Origin: CAYUCJ01 sp049282265
GTDB taxonomy: Bacteria; Desulfobacterota; DSM-4660; Desulfatiglandales; Desulfatiglandaceae
Direction: 5' to 3'
DNA length: 55,685 nt
NCBI GenBank assembly: GCA_049282265.1
Contig: JBAPTR010000146.1
Span: 1-55,685 of the forward strand
The notes beneath the pieces are model-generated. The model was not told the DNA's origin. It was given only the letters and a program-made list of their open reading frames with translations, and did no database searches. Positions 31,592 through 41,484 of the stretch are shown here, in pieces. The position numbers were made by a program, and so were the translations under genes. Each line of letters opens with the position of its first letter. Position 1 is the stretch's first letter.

Positions 31592-33162
31592 GGATGATCC
31601 TCCCGTTGAAAACCGGCCGGTGCGCCCGTCGTCGACAGGAAAACCGCTGTCTCCAATCTGTCGATCCGCCGGATACTATCGGCCAGATCCGTGATTTGCT
31701 CCAGTTTCTCCAGAGACGGACGGACGAAGGTGAAAACCGGCTGCGGAAATATCCCAAGCCATACGATCATGGCGATCATGGCGCCCATTACCGCGGTTTC
31801 CCGGATGGAGAGATCAACCGGCTTCCAGTCCTCTTTCATGGGGCCGTGAAAGGTGCGCTGCATGATCCAGAGAGAGTAGACGGTGGACCCGATGAGGCCC
31901 AGGGAGGCCAGGACCGCCATGGGAATGTTCGCCCGGTAGGTGCCCAGAAGCACGAGAAACTCGCCAACGAAGTTGCCCAGCCCCGGCAGCCCCAGCGAGG
32001 CAAGGGCGAAGACCATCGCCGATCCTCCCATGCGCGGCATTGCCGACCAGAGCCCCCCCATGCGGTTCAGGTCGCGGGTGTGCAGCCGCTCCTGGAGTGC
32101 GCCCACCAGGAAGAATAGTGCCCCGGTGCTGATGCCGTGGCAGATGATCTGCATCACAACCCCCTGGAGGGCGAGACGGTTCCAGGCAAACACGCCGAGG
32201 AGCACGAATCCCATGTGGCTGACGCTGGTATACGCTACCAGCCGTTTGAGGTCGGTCTGGGCGAAGGCCAGCAAGGCGCCGTAAAGAATCGCCACGACCC
32301 CCAGCACCATGGCCACGGGAGCAAAAACAAAGGCCGCTGAAGGAAACAGAGGAACCACGAAGCGCAGCAGGCCGTAGGCACCGGTCTTGAGCAGCAGGCC
32401 GGCCAGAATGACGCTGCCGGCTGTCGGCGCTTCCGTATGGGCATCGGGGAGCCATGAGTGAAACGGTACGGCCGGGAGTTTCACCACAAAGGCGATCAGG
32501 AATCCCAGCATCAGCCACATGGCTGTTGTCGGCCGCAGGTGGGTGCTCAGCAGCTGCAGATAATTAAAAGTGTAGACCCCCGTGTTGTGGGCGTGGATAA
32601 AATAGAGCCCCAGTATGGATACCAGCATGAGCAGCCCGCTGATCTGGGTGAACAGGAAAAACTTGGTGGCTGCGTAAACCTGATTCTCGTGACCCCAGAT
32701 GACAATGATGAAATACATGGGTATCAGCATCATTTCCCAGAAGAAGTAGAAGAGAAACAGATCCAGGGCGAGAAAAACGCCTGTGATGCCGGCCAGGACC
32801 CAAAGCAGGTTGAAATAAAAGAAGCCGGTGCGCTCCTTGATCTCGATCCATGACGAGGCCACGGCTATGATTCCCAGAAAACCCGTCAGCAGAACCAGCA
32901 CGAGGCTTAATCCGTCGGCGGCCAGAAAAAAACTGATGCCCAGCTCGGGGATCCAGGACAGCTGAATTCGGACCAGCCACGGCCCGCCGAGTGTGATGCC
33001 CATCTCACCGAAGCACTGGGCCGCCAGGCCCGCTCCCAAGCTCAGGTCGATTACCAGGGTCACGAGGGCCACCCACTTGGGCCATCCTGCATGCCTGCGG
33101 CCCAGGAGCCAGGCCAGCAGCCCGCCCGCCGTCGGAACCATGATAAGCCATATCAGAATCAT
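31588..33162 (-). CDS. nuoM: NADH-quinone oxidoreductase subunit M
   Basis: A 524-residue antiporter-like subunit. The TM5 glutamate is in FYFFWEMMLIPMYFI and the TM7/8 lysine in LLKTGAYGLLRF; FHSWLPDAHTEAPTAGSVIL is the broken-helix block. It starts at the ATG giving MILIWLIMVPTAGG; the preceding in-frame codons lie within nuoL. It overlaps nuoL and nuoN by 4 bases each, so L-M-N are translated as a coupled unit. Confidence 0.95.
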   Translation of the reverse strand: MILIWLIMVPTAGGLLAWLLGRRHAGWPKWVALVTLVIDLSLGAGLAAQCFGEMGITLGGPWLVRIQLSWIPELGISFFLAADGLSLVLVLLTGFLGIIAVASSWIEIKERTGFFYFNLLWVLAGITGVFLALDLFLFYFFWEMMLIPMYFIIVIWGHENQVYAATKFFLFTQISGLLMLVSILGLYFIHAHNTGVYTFNYLQLLSTHLRPTTAMWLMLGFLIAFVVKLPAVPFHSWLPDAHTEAPTAGSVILAGLLLKTGAYGLLRFVVPLFPSAAFVFAPVAMVLGVVAILYGALLAFAQTDLKRLVAYTSVSHMGFVLLGVFAWNRLALQGVVMQIICHGISTGALFFLVGALQERLHTRDLNRMGGLWSAMPRMGGSAMVFALASLGLPGLGNFVGEFLVLLGTYRANIPMAVLASLGLIGSTVYSLWIMQRTFHGPMKEDWKPVDLSIRETAVMGAMIAMIVWLGIFPQPVFTFVRPSLEKLEQITDLADSIRRIDRLETAVFLSTTGAPAGFQREDHP

Positions 33163-35051
33163 AGAAACACCACCAATCCGAGAATAATCACGGCACCCAG
33201 AGTGATGCCTAGGGCGTAGGACCGGATTCGACCGGTTTGAGTACGACTCAGACCGCATGAGGCCAGACGGTTTATCCAGGCGATCCAGCGGTAAAAACGG
33301 TCGATCACATCGTTGCGGTTGATGCGGGCCAGCCAGACGTAGGGATGGACCACTATCCTGTCATACAGCAGGTCGAACCCCCAGCCGGCAAACCACAAAC
33401 GGTGCAAAAACGCGCCGGCACCGGAGTGGACCAGTTTCTCTGTGAACCGGGGGATGCGTCGGATGAACAGATAAATGAGAAGGATCCCGACCAGAGAGAC
33501 GGTTCCGGATATGGCTTCGAAAAGGCCTTCCCGGCCCACACGGACACCTGCCGAAATCGCCGCCGGAAGGGCCCTTTTCAGAAAATTCGACAGGACCGGT
33601 ATCCCGCCCAGGGATCGGGGGACATCCAGAAAACCGGCAGTCAGCGACAGCACCGCGAGGACCGCCATCGGAAGGGTCATCCGCCATCCCGGGCGTCGGC
33701 TCACCTCCATCCCGGGTGGGCCGAAAAAGGTCAGAATGACCATCCGGAAGGTGTACATGGAGGTTAGCAGAGCGCCTGCAATACCGGCCGCCCACAGCCA
33801 CATGCCGCCGCGGGTGGATGCGTAGGCCTGCCAGATGATGAGATCCTTGCTGTAAAACCCGGCGGTCACGAGGGGCACGGCCGAAAGGGCGCCGCTCGCG
33901 ATAAGAAAGGTCCAGAAGGTCACAGGCAGCTGTCGGCGCAGTCCCCCCATCTTGAACATGTTGTGCTCGTAGTCCAGGGCCAGGATGATGGCGCCGGCGC
34001 CGAGAAACAGCAATGCCTTGAAAAAGGCGTGGATCATGAAGTGAAAGATGGCCGCAGACCAGGCCCCGACGCCGAGGGCCAGGAACATGTAGCCTATCTG
34101 ACTGATGGTGGAGTAGGCCAAAACACGCTTGATGTCGTGCTGGGTCAGGGCGCTGAAGCCGGCCAGGAGGAGGGTGACGGCCCCTACGACCGCCACCAGT
34201 GTCAAGACGGCCGGCGCCAGAGAGAAGAGCACGTGGTTTCGAGCGATCAAATAAACGCCTGCGGTCACCATCGTGGCGGCGTGAATGAGTGCACTCACCG
34301 GGCTGGGTCCGGCCATGGCATCGGGCAGCCACGTCTGCAGGGGCAGCTGGGCGGATTTCCCCACCGCGCCGCCCAGGAGAAGCAGCGCGGCGACCGTCGG
34401 CAGAGTAGATCCAGCGGGCCACAACTCCCGGGCGCGCAGCATGGTATCTTGAATCTGCAGAGTCCCCAAATGCGTAAAGATGAGAAACAGGCCGACGGCC
34501 ATGGCCGTGTCTCCGAAGCGGGTAACGATAAAGGCCTTGCGGGCGGCATACCCGTTTTGGGGTTCCTCGTACCAGAAGCCGATCAGGAGGTAACTGCAAA
34601 GACCGACACCCTCCCACCCCATGTAGAGCAGCAGAAAATTGTCCGCCAGCACCAGCGTGAGCATGAAGCCGATGAAGAGGTTCATGTAAGCGAAGAAGCG
34701 GCTGTAGCCTTCCTCCCGGATCATGAATTCGGTGGAATAGAGATGAATGAGAAATCCGACAAAGGTGACCACCAGGATCATCACCAGGGACAGGGGATCC
34801 AGATAGAAGGCGACAGCCGGGCGGAACTGCGCGGTATCCAGCCATACCCAGAGAGTCTGGGTGAAGGCATGACCCCGTGGAGGAGCGGCTATGAATCCCA
34901 ACGCCACCATTCCGGCCACAGCGGCGGACAACCCGATGGAGCCGGCGCCCACGAGAGCGATTGCGCGGTGTGACAGCCTTCTACCGGCCAGCGACAGGAC
35001 CAGAAAACCCGCAAAGGGCAAAGCCGGGATCAACCATAAACATTCGAGCAT
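33159..35051 (-). CDS. nuoL: NADH-quinone oxidoreductase subunit L
   Basis: A 630-residue distal membrane-arm subunit. It has the proton-path Glu in YMGWEGVGLCSYLLIGFWY, the LQTWLPDAMAGPSPVSALIH block, and the long C-terminal extension that carries the lateral helix in this subunit. The ATG at 35051 gives the family start MLECLWLIPALPF and is preceded by GAGG. It begins 1 base after the nuoK stop. Confidence 0.95.
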   Translation of the reverse strand: MLECLWLIPALPFAGFLVLSLAGRRLSHRAIALVGAGSIGLSAAVAGMVALGFIAAPPRGHAFTQTLWVWLDTAQFRPAVAFYLDPLSLVMILVVTFVGFLIHLYSTEFMIREEGYSRFFAYMNLFIGFMLTLVLADNFLLLYMGWEGVGLCSYLLIGFWYEEPQNGYAARKAFIVTRFGDTAMAVGLFLIFTHLGTLQIQDTMLRARELWPAGSTLPTVAALLLLGGAVGKSAQLPLQTWLPDAMAGPSPVSALIHAATMVTAGVYLIARNHVLFSLAPAVLTLVAVVGAVTLLLAGFSALTQHDIKRVLAYSTISQIGYMFLALGVGAWSAAIFHFMIHAFFKALLFLGAGAIILALDYEHNMFKMGGLRRQLPVTFWTFLIASGALSAVPLVTAGFYSKDLIIWQAYASTRGGMWLWAAGIAGALLTSMYTFRMVILTFFGPPGMEVSRRPGWRMTLPMAVLAVLSLTAGFLDVPRSLGGIPVLSNFLKRALPAAISAGVRVGREGLFEAISGTVSLVGILLIYLFIRRIPRFTEKLVHSGAGAFLHRLWFAGWGFDLLYDRIVVHPYVWLARINRNDVIDRFYRWIAWINRLASCGLSRTQTGRIRSYALGITLGAVIILGLVVFL

Positions 35052-35052
35052 G

Positions 35053-35361
35053 TCAACCTCGCAGGGTTCGGGCCGCATCCGTGTCCAGGGTCTTCAGCCG
35101 GTGGTACAGCTGAATCACGAGGGCCAGGCCGACCGATACTTCCGCCGCGGCCATTGTAATAATAAAGAGGAACATGACCTGGCCGTCCGGACTTCCCCAG
35201 CGGGAGCCGGCGGCCACAAAAGCCAGCCCGGCGGCATTGAGCATGATTTCGATGGACAACAGCATGAACATAATGTTGCGGCGTACGAGAACGCCCACCA
35301 GTCCCAGCGAGAACAGCAGCCCCGCCAGCATCAGCACTTGTGCTAAAGGTGTCGAGGTCAT
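35053..35361 (-). CDS. nuoK: NADH-quinone oxidoreductase subunit K
   Basis: A 102-residue three-helix MrpC-like subunit. The two membrane glutamates essential for coupling are present, in LLSIEIMLNAAGL (about residue 38) and MAAAEVSVGLAL (about 73). It overlaps nuoJ by 4 bases. Confidence 0.95.
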   Translation of the reverse strand: MTSTPLAQVLMLAGLLFSLGLVGVLVRRNIMFMLLSIEIMLNAAGLAFVAAGSRWGSPDGQVMFLFIITMAAAEVSVGLALVIQLYHRLKTLDTDAARTLRG

Positions 35362-35879
35362 GAGGTTTCCTCCCCGGGCGATTTTATATCGGGAGCTCGC
35401 CGCCCCAGGTGATGTGCCCCTACCAGGCCTGCGAGAAGCAGCATCGAGGCCAGTTCCACCCCCAGCACGTAGGGACCGAACAATGCCAGTCCCACAGCTT
35501 TCGATCCTACGATGCTCCCTTCAACCGGATGGCTGCCTCCTTGAGCCAGTATATAGACCAACTCGATCATCAACACCGCCACCAGCAAGGACGGCCCCAG
35601 CCACATGCGCGGGTTCAGTAACTGCTGTTCCTGTTCGACGGCCAGGTGCCCCAGGTTGAGCATCATGACCACGAACACGAACAGCACCATGATCGCACCG
35701 GCATAAATGATCACCTCCAGGGCGGCGGCAAAAGGTGCGCCCAGCAGAAAGAAGATGAGCGAAACCGACATCAGTGAAACGATCAGATAAAGCAGGGCGT
35801 GGACGGGATTGAATTGCGTGATCACCAGCACCGTGGAGACCACAGTCACGCCCGCCGCTATGTAAAAGACCGCGTTCAT
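35358..35879 (-). CDS. nuoJ: NADH-quinone oxidoreductase subunit J
   Basis: A 173-residue membrane subunit. The third helix carries the conserved YAGAIMVLFVFVVMML with the pi-bulge Tyr/Gly region. It lies 59 bases after nuoI and overlaps nuoK by 4 bases. The C-terminal tail is short and hydrophilic. Confidence 0.93.
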   Translation of the reverse strand: MNAVFYIAAGVTVVSTVLVITQFNPVHALLYLIVSLMSVSLIFFLLGAPFAAALEVIIYAGAIMVLFVFVVMMLNLGHLAVEQEQQLLNPRMWLGPSLLVAVLMIELVYILAQGGSHPVEGSIVGSKAVGLALFGPYVLGVELASMLLLAGLVGAHHLGRRAPDIKSPGEETS

Positions 35880-35938
35880 CGTATTCCCCCATTTGGCAAC
35901 ACCATGGCGTCCTCCGCATTTACCCTTTTCAGGCCGGG

Positions 35939-36454
35939 CTAGGGCAGCAGGCTGTAGATATCCACCGGTGGGGTTTCGCTTTCCCCTTCGCCCTTGTCTT
36001 TGCCTTCGACGGCCTGGCCGGCCACCCGGTAAAAGTTATAATCGGGATACTTCCCCGGACCTTCGATCAAGAGGTCTTCCTTTTCGTAGACCATGTTCTG
36101 CCGTTCGTACTCGCAGTACTCAAAATCCGGGGTGAGCTGGATGGCGCAGGTCGGGCAGGCCTCCTCGCAGAACCCGCACAGGATACAGCGTGAGAAGTTG
36201 ATACGAAAAAACGCCGAATAGCGGCGGCCGTGCTCGTTCCGGGCGGCCTGCAACGCAATGCAGTTTGCCGGGCAGGCCGCGGCACACAGGTAGCAGGCTA
36301 CGCAGCGTTCTCTACCGTCGGGGTCACGCGAGAGAATGATCCGTCCTCGAAATCGCGGCGGGAGATATATCTTCTCCTCGGGATACTGGACGGTCTCCCG
36401 GCGCCGAAACATGTGCAGCAAGACGGTCCATACGGTTCTTAAGATGCTGAGCAC
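35939..36454 (-). CDS. nuoI: NADH-quinone oxidoreductase subunit I
   Basis: A 171-residue ferredoxin-like subunit carrying clusters N6a and N6b. The two [4Fe-4S] motifs are CVACYLCAAACPANC and CILCGFCEEACPTCA, the second ending in the usual Pro. It bridges the peripheral and membrane arms. The 67-base gap to nuoH holds a decayed repeat copy. Confidence 0.96.
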   Translation of the reverse strand: MLSILRTVWTVLLHMFRRRETVQYPEEKIYLPPRFRGRIILSRDPDGRERCVACYLCAAACPANCIALQAARNEHGRRYSAFFRINFSRCILCGFCEEACPTCAIQLTPDFEYCEYERQNMVYEKEDLLIEGPGKYPDYNFYRVAGQAVEGKDKGEGESETPPVDIYSLLP

Positions 36455-36473
36455 GAATGTCCCTCGATCAATT

Positions 36474-36524
36474 GATTTATGTGTCCATCCATGGGTGTGG
36501 TGATGACTTTTTGCGAAGTCATCA
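36474..36524. repeat. Decayed terminal copy (D) of the palindromic repeat
   Basis: About 50 bases match the right end of copy A: ATTGATTT, a GTGTCC/GGGTGT hairpin (transitions from GTGCCC/GGGCAC), then the perfect palindrome GATGACTT/AAGTCATC at 36502-36523, identical to that at 445-466. The TGA stop of nuoH (36522-36524 on the minus strand) uses the last two bases of the palindrome. It lies inside the nuo operon, between nuoH and nuoI. Confidence 0.75.
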
Positions 36525-37475
36525 CCCGTGGGCCAGCAGGACTCCTGCGGTCACCAACAGATTCAGCAGGGACAGCGGCAGCAGGATCTTCCACGCGTAG
36601 CCCATGAGTTGATCGTAGCGCGGCCGCGGCATGGCCGCCCTAAGTAAAATGAAAACGCAAATGAGGACAAAGGTCTTGCCCAGAAACCAGACCATGGGCG
36701 GAAGAACGGGACCCAGCCATCCGCCGAAAAAGAGGGTGACCATCAGGGCGGAAACCAAAGTGATGCCCACGTATTCGCCGACGAAAAACATGCCGAACTT
36801 CATCCCGGAGTACTCCGTGTGATAGCCGGCCACCAGCTCGCTTTCGGCCTCCGGAAGATCGAAGGGCAGCCGATGGGTCTCCGCTAGACCGCCAATAAAA
36901 AAGATGATCAGACTCGGAAATTGCGGAATGCAGAACCACAATCCCTTCTGGGCCTCTACAATGGTGTGCAGGTTGAATGAACCGGCCAGCATCACCACGC
37001 CCATCAGCGAGAGTCCCATGAAGACCTCATAACTGAGCAGCTGGGCCGTGGCCCGAAGACTGCCCAGCAGCGCGTATTTGCTCCGGGACGACCATCCGCC
37101 CAGAACGACGCTGTATACACTGAGCGACGACATGGCCAGAAAGAAGAGCAAGCCAACGTTGAGGTCCGAGACGCTGATGCCGGGAGAAAAGGGAACGATG
37201 GCAAAAGAGATCAGGGTCGTTGCGACCACGATGGCCGGGGCAACCACGAATACCGGCCGGTCGGCAAAGGGCGGCACCCAGTCCTCTTTGAAGAAAATCT
37301 TGATCATATCCGCCACCACCTGGAGAAGGCCGAACGGTCCGACGCGGTTGGGTCCGTAACGGTCCTGCCACAGGCTCAGCAACCGCCTCTCAAGCCAGAT
37401 CAGGCCGCTGCTGATGCCCATGACTCCCGCCAGAACACCGAAGAGGATGATCAAAGGCCGCAGGACCTCACCCAT
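36522..37475 (-). CDS. nuoH: NADH-quinone oxidoreductase subunit H
   Basis: A 317-residue membrane subunit that forms most of the quinone chamber. The charged loop LAETHRLPFDLPEAESELVA and GYHTEYSGM is the family signature, and LERRLLSLWQDRYGPNRVG sits near the N-terminus. The C-terminal residues are encoded up to the edge of the palindromic repeat D, so the last residues and stop may have been altered when the repeat arrived. It overlaps nuoG by 8 bases. Confidence 0.95.
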   Translation of the reverse strand: MGEVLRPLIILFGVLAGVMGISSGLIWLERRLLSLWQDRYGPNRVGPFGLLQVVADMIKIFFKEDWVPPFADRPVFVVAPAIVVATTLISFAIVPFSPGISVSDLNVGLLFFLAMSSLSVYSVVLGGWSSRSKYALLGSLRATAQLLSYEVFMGLSLMGVVMLAGSFNLHTIVEAQKGLWFCIPQFPSLIIFFIGGLAETHRLPFDLPEAESELVAGYHTEYSGMKFGMFFVGEYVGITLVSALMVTLFFGGWLGPVLPPMVWFLGKTFVLICVFILLRAAMPRPRYDQLMGYAWKILLPLSLLNLLVTAGVLLAHG

Positions 37476-40194
37476 GGTTTTCTCCTCTTGAAATCATTCC
37501 CGACGCAGGCAAACTGATGGTCGGCAGCCCGGGGAGACCCATCGGCAGACCGGCAACCCTTGGGGGCAGCGAGGGCTCCGGCCTAACGGGCAGCCGGAGC
37601 ACGGTATCGCCCACGATTACCGTTGCCAGGTCGCCGTCCGCCATTTCCAGAGCGGCGGCATCCGACGGATGAAGGGCCACATAGGGTTTCGGACACCGCT
37701 CGGCAACAGCGGGGGCCATAGCGCTCAATTCCTCGGAGCCGAAGATGTGGTGGATGGGGACGAACTGCCACGGGTGCTCCTCCGGGGGCCGCCGTGGAGG
37801 GATGTCCGTGAAATAGGCCCAGCTTTTCTCCCTCCGGGATTCGATCACACGCCGGTCCGGGGCATCCCGGCGGAGCGGGCCACCGACCCGGCTTTGAAAT
37901 TTGTTGAGCGACTGCACGGAATTCCAGCCCGGAATCCAGAACCGTGGGATGAGGTCCGCAGGGGGTATGCCGTCATCTCCCTCCATGGAGAAGGCCAGGG
38001 GGGTGTCCGCATCCTCCGGAGGCTTGGGTTCATGCACGTCGATGTGAGACCGAACCGCCGTCCGCCCGCTGCAGCGATGACTCTGGCGCGGAACCTTGCC
38101 GCCCGTGGCCCGGTAGCCCGCGTCGGGAAAGGCCGCCGAAAGAGTGTCCAAGGCGGGCATTGTCGCGGCCATAGCCCTGTTCAAGTCGTCCAGGATGTGC
38201 CACTCATGGACTTCCGGGCGCCCGGCCGCGGTCATCAGGTCAAGCAGCCAGCGCCAGCTTTCCTGCACCATCCCTTCCGGAATTAAAACCCGGTAGAATC
38301 GCTGGGCCCGTCCCTCGCAGTTGACCAGGGTGCCGGAGGCCTCGGCAGAGGCGGCTGCCGGCAAAACGATGTCAGCCCGAAGCGTGGTTTCATTTACTAA
38401 ATGATCCATGGCAACTACATGTTTGGTGGAGTCGAGAAAGGCAGTCACTAATGCAGGTTCGGCCCGCCGGTACAGGTCGTTTTCCAGGATGATGACCGTT
38501 TCCGCAATCCCGTCCCGAACGGCCTCAGCGGCACTCTCCAGGCCGCCCGCCGCGTCCAAAATCCCGAGCCCCAGGCTGTTGCACTCCGGCACCGTGAGGA
38601 AGATTTCCGCCGGATGCCCGCAGGCGCAGAGAGCCCGGGACACGTTGGCGGCCGCATGTATGACGGCCAGATTGCCGCATCCGGCACCCGAGACCACCAG
38701 CGGTCGTTCGGCCCTCTTCAGGGACCGTGCAATTTCGTCGGCCAGCGAACGCTCCTCGTCCGTCAGGTCCTCCACTTCCGGCGCCGAAGGATCCAGAACG
38801 CATGCCACCCCGAAACCCAGACGGGCCAGATCATCGGGAGCGGCATGGTAGCTCCTCAAGGCCAGGTCGTCCAACGCGGTTCCGTGGGGTGAGGCGATGA
38901 AGAGCATCTCTTTTTCGTGCTGGACCACCTCCCGGATGCCGGCGTCGTTCCAATCAGGTATCTGTATGCGTTCAGCGACCCGGGCCGCCTTTCGGTGCAC
39001 CAGCTGGCGCAGGTTTAGGGAGAGCAGCGGGGCCGTGTTGGTCACGTCTTCTCCCAGCACGAAGACCACGTCGGCCGCCGAGGTTTCTTGCAGCGATGGT
39101 GTGCGCGCCGGTCCGTCCCGCAGGACGGACAGCACGGTTCGGATTAATCCAAAATCGTGTTCGGAAAGCCCTGCATAGAATTGCCCGGGGCCCACCATCG
39201 TACGAAGGGCAAAGTTGGCCTCCATGGAGGCCCGAGGCGAGCCGATACCGATCATTCCGCGGGCATCGGTTTGAAATGCCGCCGTCTCCCTGAGCACCGC
39301 TTCCACGGACACCGGCTCCAGATCAGAATTCCCGCGGCTGCGGCGAAGCGGCAGGCGGATGCGTTGCTCGCTGTTGACGAATTGGTATCCGTATCGCCCG
39401 CGATCGCACAGAAAATAGCCGTTGACCCGGTGGTTGTACCGGTTGCGGATTCGCCGCAGTTTCCCGTTGCGTTCCCCGGGGATGGTGTTGCACCCCAGGC
39501 TGCAGTGCACACACACCGACGGCGCCGTCTGCAGATCCCATTTACGGATGTAATGCTCCATGAAAGTCTTGTCGGTGAACACCCCTGTAGGACAAATCTC
39601 CACCAGATTGCCGCTGAACGGGTTCTCCAGGACGCCATCCCGGTGGCGCCCGAAATAGACGTGATCGTGGCAGGCAAAGACGTTGAAATCCCGGCCCCCG
39701 GCGTAATCCCGGTAGTACCGGACGCACCGATAACACTGGATGCACCGGTTCATTTCGTGGTTGATGAACGGCCCGAGATACTGATTCCGGTGTGTCCGTT
39801 TCTTGAAACGGTAGTCGCGGAAGCCGTGCCCCGTCATCACGGTCATGTCCTGCAAATGGCACTCGCCGCCTTCGTCGCAGACCGGGCAGTCGTGGGGATG
39901 GTTGGCCATCAGCATTTCGATCACGCTGGATCGGAACATCACAACCTCCGGGTCGTCGATGGAAATCCGGACACCCTCGACGGCTGGCGTCATGCAGGCC
40001 ATGACAATGTGTCCCCGGGTGTCATCCTCGTCTTTGAACTGCTTGACCGCACATTGGCGGCAGGCCCCTACGGATCCGAGCGCCGGGTGCCAGCAGAAAT
40101 AAGGCAGGTTGAAGCCAAGGGTAAGGCATGCCTGGAGCAGGTTCTGTCCGTTCTCGACCTGGTAAGGTTTGCCGTCTATATGAATCGTCGCCAT
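37468..40194 (-). CDS. nuoG: NADH-quinone oxidoreductase subunit G (large, E. coli type)
   Basis: A 908-residue subunit, nearly the length of E. coli NuoG. In order: the [2Fe-2S] N1b domain (YFCWHPALGSVGACRQC), the His-ligated N5 cluster (HPHDCPVCDEGGECHLQD), N4 (NRCIQCYRCVRYYRD and ICPTG), then the extra N7 cluster (CVHCSLGC with a later C in YFLCDRGRYG). The rest is a molybdopterin-oxidoreductase-like domain with no sign of cofactor use. Presence of N7 and the size set it apart from mitochondrial-type NuoG. A long antisense frame over this gene is a composition artefact. Confidence 0.95.
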   Translation of the reverse strand: MATIHIDGKPYQVENGQNLLQACLTLGFNLPYFCWHPALGSVGACRQCAVKQFKDEDDTRGHIVMACMTPAVEGVRISIDDPEVVMFRSSVIEMLMANHPHDCPVCDEGGECHLQDMTVMTGHGFRDYRFKKRTHRNQYLGPFINHEMNRCIQCYRCVRYYRDYAGGRDFNVFACHDHVYFGRHRDGVLENPFSGNLVEICPTGVFTDKTFMEHYIRKWDLQTAPSVCVHCSLGCNTIPGERNGKLRRIRNRYNHRVNGYFLCDRGRYGYQFVNSEQRIRLPLRRSRGNSDLEPVSVEAVLRETAAFQTDARGMIGIGSPRASMEANFALRTMVGPGQFYAGLSEHDFGLIRTVLSVLRDGPARTPSLQETSAADVVFVLGEDVTNTAPLLSLNLRQLVHRKAARVAERIQIPDWNDAGIREVVQHEKEMLFIASPHGTALDDLALRSYHAAPDDLARLGFGVACVLDPSAPEVEDLTDEERSLADEIARSLKRAERPLVVSGAGCGNLAVIHAAANVSRALCACGHPAEIFLTVPECNSLGLGILDAAGGLESAAEAVRDGIAETVIILENDLYRRAEPALVTAFLDSTKHVVAMDHLVNETTLRADIVLPAAASAEASGTLVNCEGRAQRFYRVLIPEGMVQESWRWLLDLMTAAGRPEVHEWHILDDLNRAMAATMPALDTLSAAFPDAGYRATGGKVPRQSHRCSGRTAVRSHIDVHEPKPPEDADTPLAFSMEGDDGIPPADLIPRFWIPGWNSVQSLNKFQSRVGGPLRRDAPDRRVIESRREKSWAYFTDIPPRRPPEEHPWQFVPIHHIFGSEELSAMAPAVAERCPKPYVALHPSDAAALEMADGDLATVIVGDTVLRLPVRPEPSLPPRVAGLPMGLPGLPTISLPASGMISRGENHG

Positions 40195-40197
40195 CGG

Positions 40198-41472
40198 CTA
40201 TCTCCACGGGCAGTGTTTTTCATGAACGTGACGAAAAAAATCGTCTTTAAAGTATTTGAGTGCACTCTGCAGCGGTTCCATGGCGCCGGGGGCCAAGGCG
40301 CAGAAGGTATGTCCCGGCGCCAGAAGCCGCGTGTGCCTTTGGAGCCGCTCCACATCCTCAGGTCTTCCCTGACCGTTCTCGATGGCCTCCAGTATCCTGA
40401 CCGTCCACGGCAGTCCTTCGCGGCAGGGAGTGCACCAGCCGCAGGACTCTTGTGCAAAGAACCGCATCAGATTGAGCACCAATCCGACAGGGCAGGTGCG
40501 GTCATCCAGTACGACCATGGTACCGGTTCCCAGCCGGCTTCCGGCAGCCTGCATGGAGCCGAAATCCATTCTTACATCAAGATGCTCTTCCACAAGAAAG
40601 TCGGTGGATGCACCGCCGGGAATCACCCCGCGAAACTTGAAGCCGTCGGCCATGCCACCGGCATGCTCTTCCAGTACCTCCCGGATCGTGGTGCCCATGG
40701 GCAGCTCCCAGGCCCCCGGTTTTTTGACCCGGCCGCTTACCCCGTAAATCTTGGTACCCCCGTCCATGGAGTGGCTCAACCGGCGGAACCACTCGGCGCC
40801 GTGTTCCACGATGTGGGGAACGTTGCACAGGGTTTCCACGTTGTTGGCGATGGTGGGTTTCCCCCAGAGGCCGACCACGGGTGGGAAGGGCGGCTTGGAA
40901 CGGGGGTTGGCACGGCGACCCTCAAGGGCATTGAGCAGGGCGGTTTCCTCGCCGCATATGTACCGTCCGGCGCTGTTGTGTACATACAATTGCAGGGCGA
41001 AACCGGTGCCCAGGATCTTCCGGCCGAGATATTTTCGATCGTAGGCCTCGGAAATGGCATGGGTCAATCGATGCGCCGCCGTCACGTACGCCCGTCGCAG
41101 GAAGATGTAAGCGATGTCGGCTTGAATAGCGTAAGCAGCGATAATGATTCCTTCGATCAGCTGGTGAGGGTCTCCTTCCAAAAGCAGCCGGTCCTTGAAG
41201 GCCCCCGGCTCCATCTCGTCGGCGTTGACGATCAGGTAGGTGGGGTGGACGGCATCCTTGCCCCGGGGCACGAAGCTCCACTTCTTACCCGTGGGAAAGC
41301 CGGCGCCGCCACGGCCGCTCAGATGCGAATGATCGACCACCTCAACCACATCTCCAGGTGTCATGGTTTGCAGGGCCTTGCGCAGTGCCCTATATCCCCC
41401 GGTCTTCTCGTAGGCATCGATAGGGAGGGGTCCTGTCCCCGGGCGGATATTTCTGGTGAGAGGTCGTTCCAT
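40198..41472 (-). CDS. nuoF: NADH-quinone oxidoreductase subunit F
   Basis: A 424-residue subunit that binds NADH, FMN and cluster N3. GRGGAGFPTGKKW is the NADH/FMN loop, GEETALLNALEGRRANPR the second FMN-side block, and N3 is held by SCGWCTPCREG with a later Cys in TFCALAPGA. It lies 3 bases after the nuoG start region in operon order (nuoE-F-G) and is full length. Confidence 0.96.
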   Translation of the reverse strand: MERPLTRNIRPGTGPLPIDAYEKTGGYRALRKALQTMTPGDVVEVVDHSHLSGRGGAGFPTGKKWSFVPRGKDAVHPTYLIVNADEMEPGAFKDRLLLEGDPHQLIEGIIIAAYAIQADIAYIFLRRAYVTAAHRLTHAISEAYDRKYLGRKILGTGFALQLYVHNSAGRYICGEETALLNALEGRRANPRSKPPFPPVVGLWGKPTIANNVETLCNVPHIVEHGAEWFRRLSHSMDGGTKIYGVSGRVKKPGAWELPMGTTIREVLEEHAGGMADGFKFRGVIPGGASTDFLVEEHLDVRMDFGSMQAAGSRLGTGTMVVLDDRTCPVGLVLNLMRFFAQESCGWCTPCREGLPWTVRILEAIENGQGRPEDVERLQRHTRLLAPGHTFCALAPGAMEPLQSALKYFKDDFFRHVHEKHCPWR

Positions 41473-41484
41473 TCCGAGAATTTC

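Noticed and set aside
33361..34973. Long frames of 336-494 codons over nuoL on both strands
   Set aside because: They are out-of-frame or antisense copies of a well-supported membrane subunit, rich in Arg, Gly and His, with no membrane or motif pattern of their own.
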